Of a stretch of 47,237 nt of DNA, positions 1 to 6,192 are shown piece by piece. The stretch covers positions 1 through 47,237 of the IMG/VR virus record IMGVR_UViG_3300009154_000086; one strand, written 5' to 3'. Both the position numbers and the translations under genes were made by a program. This stretch comes from a virus. The notes under the pieces are model-generated. The model had not been told where the DNA came from and searched no databases. It saw only the letters and a list, made by a program, of their open reading frames with translations. Within the stretch, counting starts at the first letter, position 1, and each line of letters begins with the position of its first letter.

Positions 1-333
1 ATTAACTTTTATCATTATAAGGAAGATAAGGACAATAATACCTGGAGCATTGAATTTGATGCACTCTTTGATAATGGAAAGCTTAAGAGCATTAAGCTAA
101 CAAAAGCTGAGATTACAAGCACATCTGAAGAGAATGCAGCTAGGGAAAAAGAGTGGCAGGACCATGTAAATGCTTATGAAAATCATCCTTGGACCAAGAC
201 TAAGAAGATCTTGAATAAGATTACTTTTAATTACTGGACAAAGTTTTGGAGTAACTATGTTTCAAGAGCTCTTTATCAGGTAGCACAGAAGACGCAAAAG
301 CTTCAGATGTGGGTTATTAGAACTTTGGCTTAA
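1..333 (+). CDS. Hypothetical protein, C-terminal part (5' end outside window)
   Basis: An open frame runs from the first base to a TAA and gives 110 residues with no start inside the window, so only the C-terminal part is seen. It is lysine- and tryptophan-rich, with a run of aromatic residues (NYWTKFWSNYVSRALYQ) near the end that could be an amphipathic helix. No family is recognised. The next gene starts 1 nt after its stop, which suggests co-transcription. Being a gene is well supported by the open frame and the tight junction; the function is unknown. Confidence 0.6.
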   Translation: MNFYHYKEDKDNNTWSIEFDALFDNGKLKSIKLTKAEITSTSEENAAREKEWQDHVNAYENHPWTKTKKILNKITFNYWTKFWSNYVSRALYQVAQKTQKLQMWVIRTLA

Positions 334-334
334 T

Positions 335-439
335 ATGAATAAAGGTTATAATCCTTTGCTTGCCTGGCTTTGTATAATGGCTTTAGGTGGACTTATCTGG
401 TATGGTTTGATTAAAGCTGTACTTTACCTTTTTCATTGA
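335..439 (+). CDS. Tiny single-pass membrane protein (34 aa)
   Basis: ATG to TGA gives 34 residues. Residues 8-33 are almost all hydrophobic (LLAWLCIMALGGLIWYGLIKAV), which fits one transmembrane helix. The start lies 1 nt after the stop of the preceding gene, so it is probably translationally coupled to it. No family is recognised. It could be a small membrane effector, but the sequence says nothing about function. Confidence 0.5.
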   Translation: MNKGYNPLLAWLCIMALGGLIWYGLIKAVLYLFH

Positions 440-452
440 CTAGTCCTTAGTT

Positions 453-461
453 CTATTATAG
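453..461 (+). promoter_or_regulatory. Promoter-like box CTATTATAG before the phosphoesterase gene
   Basis: TATTATAG lies 9 nt before the ATG at 471. The same octamer precedes the dUTPase, sliding clamp and helicase genes, so it may be the -10 element of an early or middle promoter class. A TTGACT lies at 436-441, but its spacing to this box is short for a sigma70 promoter. Confidence 0.35.
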
Positions 462-470
462 AATAGGAAC

Positions 471-1343
471 ATGAGTAAGATTATAGCAATTGGAGATATC
501 CATAATCATTGGGTTGAAGCAGAGGCTATTGCATCAAAGTACGATAGTACTCATACTATTGTGTTCGCTGGTGATTATTTTGATAACTTTGGAGATTCAG
601 CTATTGAAGCTGATCAAACAGCTCGTTGGCTTAAGGAGTCATTGTCAAAGCCTAATCGAGTCCATTTGATGGGTAACCATGACATCAATTATGCACACTT
701 TAACCTAAGGCCTGGCTCTAGTCTTGGTGATCAGATCTATACTTGTTCTGGATATTCACCAGCTAAGGATGATGCTATTAATAGGATCATGTCCAATGAA
801 GATTGGGATAAGATTAAGTTTGCCCATAAGGAGAATGGTTTTTGGTTCTCGCATGCAGGCTTTCATCCTTTTTGGTTCTCTAGTCCTCCTTATGGAATGG
901 ATGATCAAATTATTGAGATTAAGCTCAAGAAGATTCAGAAATCTATTGAAGATAGAGAGTTTAGTAATGAATTAGCTGGAGCTGGAAAGTGTCGAGGAGG
1001 TATGAATAAAGTTGGAGGATTGCTTTGGCGAGATGCCATGAGAGAATCCTATACTGGTTCTTATTGGAATGATGAGTCTGGTATTAAGCAAGTAAGTGGT
1101 CACACACCAATGTACAAGGGTATTGATATTGAAGAGACTCTAAACAAGGGACTCTGTATTGATATTGATTGTGGATTATCCCAGGTGCTTGAAATCCTAG
1201 AAGATAGTACCTATAATATCATTGATACAGGACTTGAGAACTTTTACAGAGAATCTGAACGAAAGTTTGCTGAGGAACAAAAGAAAGCTAAAGAAGAACA
1301 GAGAAACAAATATCTTCTGAATAGTAGCTGGGGGGGCTTATGA
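471..1343 (+). CDS. Calcineurin-like metallophosphoesterase
   Basis: A 290 aa protein with the metallophosphoesterase signature in order: GDIHNH near residue 8 (GDxH), GDYFDNF near residue 34 (GDxxD), GNHD near residue 68 (GNHE/D), and later histidines in SHAGFH (near 127) and SGHTP (near 209). These residues bind a dinuclear metal centre in the PPP/calcineurin family. The last 35 residues are highly charged (E/K-rich) and probably form a helical tail. The ATG at 471 follows an AGGA-containing leader. The substrate cannot be told; phage relatives include Ser/Thr protein phosphatases of the lambda PPase type and polynucleotide or cyclic-nucleotide phosphatases. The family is confident, the role is not. 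Confidence 0.88.
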   Translation: MSKIIAIGDIHNHWVEAEAIASKYDSTHTIVFAGDYFDNFGDSAIEADQTARWLKESLSKPNRVHLMGNHDINYAHFNLRPGSSLGDQIYTCSGYSPAKDDAINRIMSNEDWDKIKFAHKENGFWFSHAGFHPFWFSSPPYGMDDQIIEIKLKKIQKSIEDREFSNELAGAGKCRGGMNKVGGLLWRDAMRESYTGSYWNDESGIKQVSGHTPMYKGIDIEETLNKGLCIDIDCGLSQVLEILEDSTYNIIDTGLENFYRESERKFAEEQKKAKEEQRNKYLLNSSWGGL

Positions 1344-1370
1344 TGATATCTACAACAAATTAAACAAATC

Positions 1371-1733
1371 ATGAAAAAAATAATTGTCCCAGAACAAAGA
1401 GAAGAAGCAAGTTATTTCTCTGATTTTTCAGGTCAGCCTTTTGGTGATTTGTATCATCCCCCAGTAACTCTAAAGCTTGAGTTTAATTATGGTTCAGAAT
1501 ATGATGGATCTGAAATTACTTTGCATTTGTCTGATAAAGACATTGTACCAATTTTAGATTTAATTAGCTTAAAGCTTAATCCAGATTTTAAAAAGAGTTT
1601 GGAAGAAGAGCTTATTGAAAATGATGAACAGTATTTCAATGCCATTGAGGCAAGAGATCCTATGGAGTGTGAGCATAGGATCTCTTGTAATAATTTACTT
1701 AAAAAGCTTTTAGGTCATGATAAGCTGGACTAA
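1371..1733 (+). CDS. Hypothetical protein (120 aa)
   Basis: ATG to TAA, 120 aa, acidic, 27 nt downstream of the phosphoesterase gene and on the same strand. No transmembrane segment, Cys pair or recognisable motif is visible. The middle (residues 30-65) looks like beta strands and the C-terminal third is helical and charged. It is likely co-transcribed with the upstream gene. Unrecognised. Confidence 0.6.
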   Translation: MKKIIVPEQREEASYFSDFSGQPFGDLYHPPVTLKLEFNYGSEYDGSEITLHLSDKDIVPILDLISLKLNPDFKKSLEEELIENDEQYFNAIEARDPMECEHRISCNNLLKKLLGHDKLD

Positions 1734-1888
1734 AAGGTTTCTTTATATTACTTGTGGTCAATCCTTAAGACAGAGATTTTATATTCATAGTTATGCTTAT
1801 TTGCCTTATTTGATTCATAGGGTAATATGGAAAGGATACAGCTAATAGCTGCATTTGTGTACTCTACTGGATTCATAAGACGGTGAGG
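1734..1888. other. Intergenic stretch with no supported gene
   Basis: About 155 nt separate the hypothetical gene from the spanin gene. Only very short frames occur (for example 19 codons from 1829). No terminator hairpin with a T tract was seen. A GAGG close to the end could serve as a ribosome binding site for the next gene. Confidence 0.4.
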
Positions 1889-1896
1889 TGTAAATA
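1889..1896 (+). promoter_or_regulatory. Late-promoter-like box TGTAAATA, spanin gene
   Basis: TGTAAATA ends exactly 5 nt before the ATG at 1902. It matches the T4 late consensus TATAAATA at seven of eight positions. Confidence 0.45.
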
Positions 1897-1901
1897 CTAA
1901 T

Positions 1902-2483
1902 ATGAAAAAATTAACTTTATTGTTTACGCTATTTTTAACTAGTTGTACAGTATACACTGAAAAACAATCAGAAGCTGTGAGTCAAAACGTTTATGCTGTT
2001 AACGATTCTTTAGGTAAGGCTCGGGTAGATCTTGCGTATTTTTACTCTAATGAGACAACAAAGTTTATTAAACCACCCAAACATCCTGTAAAAATAAGTT
2101 CGATTTATGAAGCAAAGGACGTAGCAAAGAATTCACCTGCTGGTGATAAAACTCGTGTTGTTATAGTTCCAGATGCATATAAGAGCGATAAAGTAGTTGT
2201 AGTAGGTTCGTCTGAGTATCAAACTTTATTGAAGGATAGGGAAACCAAGAAGATTCTTGAGCAAGACAACAAGAACAAGGAATTACAGCTTCAAGCTAAT
2301 AATAAAGAGCTAACCAAGCAAAAAGAAATGCAGGATAAAATGGTTAAGGATTTGAACTACTATCAGAAGGAAGTATATAAACTTAGACTAAAATGCTTGT
2401 GGTTATCTATAGTTATTGTTAGTATGCTCGTTCTTATTGGTGGATATATCTATCTCAGGATGAACAAGTTATTCATGTTTTAG
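1902..2483 (+). CDS. Unimolecular spanin candidate (lipoprotein plus C-terminal membrane anchor)
   Basis: 193 aa. The N-terminus is a lipoprotein signal (MKK, hydrophobic core, lipobox LTSC with Cys15; Thr at +2 favours the outer membrane). A long charged, Gln/Lys-rich coiled coil spans about residues 105-160. A single transmembrane helix (LSIVIVSMLVLIGGYIYL) lies near 164-182, followed by a short basic tail. An outer-membrane lipid at one end and an inner-membrane anchor at the other, bridging the periplasm, is the topology of u-spanins such as T1 gp11, which fuse the two membranes in the last lysis step. Holin and endolysin candidates follow directly. The coiled coil resembles two-component i-spanins more than T1 gp11. 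The call rests on topology and neighbours, not on detected homology. Confidence 0.7.
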   Translation: MKKLTLLFTLFLTSCTVYTEKQSEAVSQNVYAVNDSLGKARVDLAYFYSNETTKFIKPPKHPVKISSIYEAKDVAKNSPAGDKTRVVIVPDAYKSDKVVVVGSSEYQTLLKDRETKKILEQDNKNKELQLQANNKELTKQKEMQDKMVKDLNYYQKEVYKLRLKCLWLSIVIVSMLVLIGGYIYLRMNKLFMF

Positions 2484-2503
2484 TAGAAAAACATATATCC
2501 ATG

Positions 2504-2511
2504 ATTAAATA
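2504..2511 (+). promoter_or_regulatory. Late-promoter-like box ATTAAATA before the 42 aa gene
   Basis: ATTAAATA ends exactly 5 nt before the ATG at 2517, the same geometry as at many other late genes in this window. Confidence 0.45.
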
Positions 2512-2516
2512 TATAC

Positions 2517-2645
2517 ATGGATAAATTTATACAAATAATTTCATCTGTAGTTAATTCCGCGTTTGATTGGATTAACCTGCACCCTAAAACTGCACTAGCT
2601 ATCGCAATGTTTGCTGTTGGCTTTATTGTTGGAACTCTTTTTTAA
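2517..2645 (+). CDS. Small membrane protein of the lysis cassette (42 aa)
   Basis: ATG to TAA, 42 aa. An N-terminal amphipathic half (MDKFIQIISSVVNSAFDWIN) is followed by a hydrophobic helix (TALAIAMFAVGFIVGTLF) that could cross the membrane. The start is preceded by ATTAAATA at the 5-nt spacing seen before other late genes, which supports it as a real gene. Its place between spanin and holin candidates makes a holin, antiholin or pinholin-like role conceivable, but nothing in the sequence proves this. Confidence 0.55.
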   Translation: MDKFIQIISSVVNSAFDWINLHPKTALAIAMFAVGFIVGTLF

Positions 2646-2662
2646 GGGTTTTTTCTACCATT

Positions 2663-2770
2663 ATGTGCTATCCCTATACACGTACGCGCTATCTCTCTGT
2701 CCTGATATATATTTATAGCCTTGCCCTAGGCTTTGGTCTTGCAAGAGCTATCCTTTATCATTTAGGATAA
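2663..2770 (+). CDS. Possible tiny membrane protein (35 aa)
   Basis: ATG to TAA, 35 aa: a short basic N-terminus (YTRTRY) then a hydrophobic segment (LSVLIYIYSLALGFGLA), topologically a one-pass membrane protein. It fills most of the gap between the 42 aa gene and the holin candidate, and its stop overlaps the promoter-like box of the next gene. No Shine-Dalgarno at normal spacing and no TAAATA box is present, so it may be chance. Confidence 0.35.
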   Translation: MCYPYTRTRYLSVLIYIYSLALGFGLARAILYHLG

Positions 2771-2773
2771 ATA
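2766..2773 (+). promoter_or_regulatory. Late-promoter-like box GATAAATA, holin candidate
   Basis: GATAAATA ends 6 nt before the ATG at 2780. Confidence 0.45.
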
Positions 2774-2779
2774 TTATTG

Positions 2780-3223
2780 ATGTGGCAGAATATTGTTAGT
2801 ATAGGACAGACGGTTAGTGCTTTTCTCACAAACGGAAAAGCACCACCCAATACACCCACTTATTTGGAAAGACAGATGGAGGACACAAATCATCTATCTT
2901 CTAAAAAATTCTTTATTATTTTTAGCTCTTTGTTCATGCTAGCGTTTGTGTTCTATACGAGCGTTGGATTACTTTGGGTTATTCCTAGGGCTCCAGAAAT
3001 TGTTTCAGCTTTCGTCACAATTTTCACAAAGATGATAGAAATCTTTGGTATTATTATTTCCGTTTACCTCGGTGCTCAGGGGTTAGTTGATATAAGATAT
3101 AATAGTGCATCTAACGCAAGCACAGAAGGAATTTTAGAACAAAAAGAAGTTGATATTAATGAAACAATATTAACTAATAATACAAAAGAAAATGATTATC
3201 ACATTTCGGAGGTTGAAATATGA
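2780..3223 (+). CDS. Two-TM holin candidate
   Basis: 147 aa from the ATG at 2780; a TTG one codon upstream is less likely. A soluble N-terminal 40 residues precede two hydrophobic helices (about 43-67, FFIIFSSLFMLAFVFYTSVG, and 76-101, AFVTIFTKMIEIFGIIISVY), then a charged, acidic C-terminal tail from about 105. Two membrane helices directly upstream of, and overlapping (ATGA), the endolysin gene is the classic holin position. No specific holin family is recognised, and T4 holin T has only one TM segment, so this would be a different class. It could instead be another membrane protein of the lysis cassette. Confidence 0.55.
   Translation: MWQNIVSIGQTVSAFLTNGKAPPNTPTYLERQMEDTNHLSSKKFFIIFSSLFMLAFVFYTSVGLLWVIPRAPEIVSAFVTIFTKMIEIFGIIISVYLGAQGLVDIRYNSASNASTEGILEQKEVDINETILTNNTKENDYHISEVEI
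3208..3212 (+). promoter_or_regulatory. Strong Shine-Dalgarno GGAGG for the endolysin gene
   Basis: GGAGG lies 7 nt before the ATG at 3220, inside the end of the holin candidate. It is one of very few clear Shine-Dalgarno sites in the window and fits a coupled internal gene that has no promoter box of its own. Confidence 0.6.
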
Positions 3224-3831
3224 AGAAGCCATCACCAAAAGCATTAGCATTAATTTTAGAATATGAAGTAGGAGGAGGAAAGGCCTATTACGAAAAATAT
3301 TTAACCAAACCTGAATGGCCAGGCGGTGCAAGTGGATTTACTCTTGGTATTGGTGTTGATTGTGGATATTATTCCCCAGCGGAGCTTGAGAAGCTATTTC
3401 ATTTCCTTCCAAAGGATCAACTCGAAATAGTTAAAGGTGCTTCTGGTAAAACAGGACAGGCTGGTAAGGCTTACACCCAACAACACAAGAATAGTGGAAT
3501 AGTTGTTACCTGGGAACAAGCAATAGAGATGTTTGATGACCTTATCTGGTCAAAGTTTGCTCGACTTGCTGAAAAGGCATTTCCAGGTTTGGATCAACTT
3601 TGTGATGATGCTTATGGCGCTATTGTGTCTTTAGTATTCAATAGAGGATCAGCGATGTCTGGTGATAGTCGCTTAGAGATGAGAAATATTCGTGATCTTG
3701 TTCTTAAGAAAGACTACAGAGGAATAGCTAAAGAGCTGCGTAAAATGAAGAGAATTTGGCAAGGAAAAGGACTGGATGGACTACTTGAAAGACGAGAGGC
3801 AGAAGCAAAACTGGTCGAATCCTGTATATGA
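3220..3831 (+). CDS. Endolysin, GH24-like phage lysozyme
   Basis: 203 aa, soluble, no signal peptide. Motifs fit a divergent T4-lysozyme fold: a catalytic Glu candidate at E14 or E16 (LILEYEVGGG), then GFTLGIGVDCGY (39-50), corresponding to YTIGIG in T4 lysozyme with T41 at the catalytic Thr position, and AIVSLVFNRGSAM (134-146), resembling the A-x-x-S-x-x-F-N-x-G helix of GH24 enzymes. The Asp that lies six residues before the Thr in T4 lysozyme is not obvious. Expected role: cutting glycan strands of peptidoglycan after holin release. The gene overlaps its neighbours at both ends by ATGA, so three lysis-region genes are translationally coupled. Confidence 0.8.
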   Translation: MKKPSPKALALILEYEVGGGKAYYEKYLTKPEWPGGASGFTLGIGVDCGYYSPAELEKLFHFLPKDQLEIVKGASGKTGQAGKAYTQQHKNSGIVVTWEQAIEMFDDLIWSKFARLAEKAFPGLDQLCDDAYGAIVSLVFNRGSAMSGDSRLEMRNIRDLVLKKDYRGIAKELRKMKRIWQGKGLDGLLERREAEAKLVESCI

Positions 3832-4028
3832 GTTCTATCTACGATACTTTCTTCGATTTTAATCAACCTTGCCCTGATAAGGTTTCTAATTGTCAGCAGC
3901 TTAGAAAACAATATAGTGACGAAATACAGACAGCTCGTAATGCTAATTGCAAATCATGTACAGAGACGAAGATAAGAGTTAAATATATGGAAATAATTTG
4001 GAATGCGTTTGTAACTTCTCTACGCTAA
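3828..4028 (+). CDS. Small four-cysteine protein coupled to the endolysin
   Basis: 66 aa, start overlapping the endolysin stop (ATGA). Two cysteine pairs are visible, CPDKVSNC (15-22) and CKSC (41-44), which could bind zinc or form disulfides; there is no signal peptide. Its coupling to the endolysin suggests expression with lysis functions. Not recognised. The end overlaps the convergent metallopeptidase gene by 4 nt. Confidence 0.55.
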   Translation: MSSIYDTFFDFNQPCPDKVSNCQQLRKQYSDEIQTARNANCKSCTETKIRVKYMEIIWNAFVTSLR

Positions 4029-4510
4029 GATATGTGTCTAAAAGCTTTGTAGTATTTATAGAATTTAGATACGTGTTGTTTGGCAAACCTTCGTGCATCT
4101 ACTTCATGTTCATTTCTAAAATAAGCATGTCTGTTATTATTCACATCTTCCGTGCTATACGCTAGCGCTGTATGACTTATTTTATAAATTCTGTTTTGCA
4201 TCCAATGTCTAAACTCGTGAAGAAAATCGTCAAATAAAGCTAAATCTCTCTGTTTTTGTGATTTTGGCGGTGTGCTCGGTTTTACATTAGGTGTATCGCA
4301 GAGATGTATTTTATCTGTATAAAATATATACCCACTTTCATTTGCACCTACGTCAACTTGCAAAGTTAGCGTAATCTTACGGGTTATAGCACCGGGCTCA
4401 ACTTCAGCAAAGATCATAGATATAGCAGCTCCCATAGCCTTTAAATCATAGTTATTATCATTAAACCATTTAACAGATTTTGGTGTTGGTTTAAGGGTAA
4501 AGATGTACAT
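4025..4510 (-). CDS. Putative HExxH zinc metallopeptidase (161 aa)
   Basis: The likely start is the ATG at 4508-4510. A longer frame reaches 4792 but would run over the opposite-strand 64 aa gene. The protein has a clear HExxH motif, HEFRH at residues 98-102, where two His bind zinc and Glu is catalytic. Downstream, NEHEVDARRFAKQH (133-146) supplies a Glu/His third-ligand candidate in a context like ImmA/IrrE or SprT proteases (E-x-E-A-x-x-F-A). The first 60 residues are probably a beta-rich lead-in. It lies alone on the minus strand between lysis and nuclease genes. Substrate unknown; a host regulator, head protein or cell wall are possible. The fold assignment comes from motifs only. Confidence 0.6.
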   Translation of the reverse strand: MYIFTLKPTPKSVKWFNDNNYDLKAMGAAISMIFAEVEPGAITRKITLTLQVDVGANESGYIFYTDKIHLCDTPNVKPSTPPKSQKQRDLALFDDFLHEFRHWMQNRIYKISHTALAYSTEDVNNNRHAYFRNEHEVDARRFAKQHVSKFYKYYKAFRHIS

Positions 4511-4558
4511 ACTATGTTGAACTTTAGAATATTTACTATATAATATAACATATAATAT

Positions 4559-4562
4559 GGAG
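4559..4562 (+). promoter_or_regulatory. Shine-Dalgarno GGAG choosing the start of the 64 aa frame
   Basis: GGAG at 4559-4562 lies 6 nt before the ATG at 4569, while the upstream in-frame ATG at 4557 overlaps it. The ATG at 4569 is therefore preferred. Confidence 0.5.
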
Positions 4563-4568
4563 AATACA

Positions 4569-4751
4569 ATGGCAAATAATGATCTTATAGAAGTTATAAC
4601 AGAACTTACGGTATCAGATATCAAAACACTAAACAATATTATCGAATCTTGTTTAGATAAAGATATTTTTGCGTCTGAGAGTGTTGAGATAGTAAAAGAG
4701 CTGCATATTAAGCTTTTAAATTTAGCTAAGTCTCTGGATAAGCAAGTATAG
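4569..4751 (+). CDS. Small helical hypothetical protein (60 aa)
   Basis: From the ATG at 4569 the product is 60 aa (64 aa from 4557). It is acidic and heptad-like throughout (IEVITELTVSDIKTLNNIIE), with no cysteines or membrane segment. It probably forms a short helical bundle or coiled coil. It is transcribed divergently from the metallopeptidase. Stop codon TAG. Not recognised. Confidence 0.5.
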   Translation: MANNDLIEVITELTVSDIKTLNNIIESCLDKDIFASESVEIVKELHIKLLNLAKSLDKQV

Positions 4752-4772
4752 TAAGCTTCGGTCGGTAATACA

Positions 4773-4780
4773 ATTAAATA
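4773..4780 (+). promoter_or_regulatory. Late-promoter-like box ATTAAATA before the 72 aa gene
   Basis: ATTAAATA ends exactly 5 nt before the ATG at 4786. Confidence 0.45.
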
Positions 4781-4785
4781 TATGT

Positions 4786-5004
4786 ATGCCATCGGACTTA
4801 AATGTAGTTATTTCGATCTGTGAAGAATTTACTGACGTTATGCTCGTTGACCGTAAAAAGAATAGTATCATTGTCAATGTAAAAAAACAGTGGTTCAAAA
4901 CATTAAATGATCGATTACTGTCAATGAGATGTGTTCTTGTACATAAATCGACCATTGATTCATGCTATACCTGTACATATACCCGAAAGGCTGGCATTGT
5001 ATAG
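4786..5004 (+). CDS. Hypothetical protein (72 aa)
   Basis: ATG to TAG, 72 aa. A beta-rich N-terminal half (NVVISICEEFTDVMLVDRKK) is followed by a basic C-terminus with Cys49, Cys60 and Cys63 (CYTC pair). The promoter-like ATTAAATA at 5-nt spacing supports the start. Not recognised; a small nucleic-acid-binding protein is possible but unproven. Confidence 0.5.
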   Translation: MPSDLNVVISICEEFTDVMLVDRKKNSIIVNVKKQWFKTLNDRLLSMRCVLVHKSTIDSCYTCTYTRKAGIV

Positions 5005-5027
5005 GTTTTAATCTATACTATTAGTAT

Positions 5028-5708
5028 ATGTTAGTTTTTGATGCGATTTCCCATACTTATAAAAACGAATTCACAGGTGAGTTTTACACTTCAGCTTCGA
5101 CGCTTCTTGGAAAATTTAAAAAACCATTTGACGGTGATGTTATTGCTGAGCGTGTTGCAAAAAAAAGACGGTGTACTGTAGAGGAGGTTAAAGCGGAATG
5201 GAAAAAAGCTAATGATGATAGTAAGGTATATGGAACTGAGATACACGCGGTCATCGAGCGGTTTAATAAGTACAATACATACGACGTAGAGTATGTTGAT
5301 ATTATCCAGGCTTATATCGATCTTAACCTTATTAATAGTAAGTGCGATAATCTACTGATCGAGCAACAAGTTTACAATCACGAGTATAAAATAGCAGGTA
5401 CCGCGGATATTATTCGTCTTGAGGATCGTGGTGGTTTCAGTGTTTTTGATTTGAAGACTAATAAAAAATTTAATCTCTATAGTCAATATGGTGATAGCTT
5501 ACTATCACCGGTAGATCATTTATCGGCTTGTGAATATTCAAATTACGCGCTTCAACTATCGCTTTATGCCTATATGTATCAAGGTCTAACAGGCAGACGT
5601 GTTAATCAATTGGGAATTATATATTACGACAGAAACACTAACGCGTTTACACATTACCCAGTAAACTATATGAAACACGAAATCAAAGCAATTCTAAATA
5701 CTCTATGA
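5028..5708 (+). CDS. PD-(D/E)XK nuclease, RecB/Cas4-like exonuclease
   Basis: 226 aa with the ordered signature of RecB-family nucleases: GTEIHAVIE with His73; a Glu at 112 (LIEQQVYN); GTADII with Asp127; the catalytic VFDLKTNK with Asp141 and Lys143; then QLSLYAYMY from Gln176, the conserved Q-x-x-x-Y helix. All five elements are intact, so an active Mg2+-dependent DNA nuclease is expected. The four-cysteine Fe-S cluster of Cas4/AddB is not seen. It lies in a run with the following gene (ATGA overlap). Possible roles are host DNA breakdown, recombination or end processing; the sequence does not decide. Confidence 0.8.
   Translation: MLVFDAISHTYKNEFTGEFYTSASTLLGKFKKPFDGDVIAERVAKKRRCTVEEVKAEWKKANDDSKVYGTEIHAVIERFNKYNTYDVEYVDIIQAYIDLNLINSKCDNLLIEQQVYNHEYKIAGTADIIRLEDRGGFSVFDLKTNKKFNLYSQYGDSLLSPVDHLSACEYSNYALQLSLYAYMYQGLTGRRVNQLGIIYYDRNTNAFTHYPVNYMKHEIKAILNTL
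5693..5700 (+). promoter_or_regulatory. Late-promoter-like box TCTAAATA inside the nuclease gene end
   Basis: TCTAAATA ends 4 nt before the ATG at 5705 and lies within the last codons of the nuclease. It may be a promoter, a translation element or chance. Confidence 0.25.
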
Positions 5709-6181
5709 AGTTTATTGACATCATATTACAAACAAGTCAGATTAAAGAAGCAAAACTTTACGGGCCATCAAAAAAAGCTGCTGAAAGACCAGAAACAGGC
5801 ATTACTATCCAAAACCCTTCTGCGTTTCATGTTATTAAAGATTGCGCGACGCTTGCAAATAAATATTTACCGCATTTTGTGTTTGGGCATTATGCAAATC
5901 CGTTTGAAGTTTTAAAAGGAAAGTTTGTTCGTGAAGATATTGTTGAGTTTGTATCAGAGGCAAATTCAGACATCGTCTCATTTCAACTGTTAACGTTAAT
6001 TCTCGATAAAATGCGAAAATCTAAACCTTATACAGAGATTACGCCTGCAGTATCATCGACAATTAGCACTAATAACACAACAGATCCGTACGGCGACTAT
6101 GAGTCGTTCGTACCATCTAATTCAATCTCAGAGCAAAAAGATACGGTATCACTGCTATGCGCAGCGTTTGATGTTAGGTAA
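5705..6181 (+). CDS. Hypothetical protein (158 aa)
   Basis: Start overlaps the nuclease stop (ATGA); TAA end. It begins MKFIDIILQ. The middle (residues 30-100) is mixed alpha/beta, with aromatic HVIKDCATLANKYLPHFVFGHY. Residues 110-145 are Ser/Thr/Asn-rich and probably disordered. No motif is recognised. Translational coupling suggests a shared role with the nuclease, but this is inference only. Confidence 0.55.
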   Translation: MKFIDIILQTSQIKEAKLYGPSKKAAERPETGITIQNPSAFHVIKDCATLANKYLPHFVFGHYANPFEVLKGKFVREDIVEFVSEANSDIVSFQLLTLILDKMRKSKPYTEITPAVSSTISTNNTTDPYGDYESFVPSNSISEQKDTVSLLCAAFDVR

Positions 6182-6187
6182 TAAATA
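6180..6187 (+). promoter_or_regulatory. Late-promoter-like box AATAAATA before the Dps-like gene
   Basis: AATAAATA ends exactly 5 nt before the ATG at 6193. Confidence 0.45.
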
Positions 6188-6192
6188 ATAAT

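Noticed and set aside
1748-1876. Minus-strand frame (42 codons from an ATG) before the spanin gene
   Set aside because: No ribosome site, no promoter box, composition like noncoding AT-rich DNA and no recognisable protein pattern.
2720-2773. Hairpin ATCCT...AGGAT as a terminator before the holin candidate
   Set aside because: Only 5 bp, no T tract, and it overlaps a small reading frame and the promoter-like box.
3808-3822. tRNA T-arm-like GGTCGAATCC
   Set aside because: Lies in the endolysin coding end; no matching acceptor or anticodon arm around it.
4511-4792. Longer N-terminus for the HExxH protein (255 aa)
   Set aside because: The extension is hydrophobic noise antisense to the better supported 60 aa plus-strand gene.
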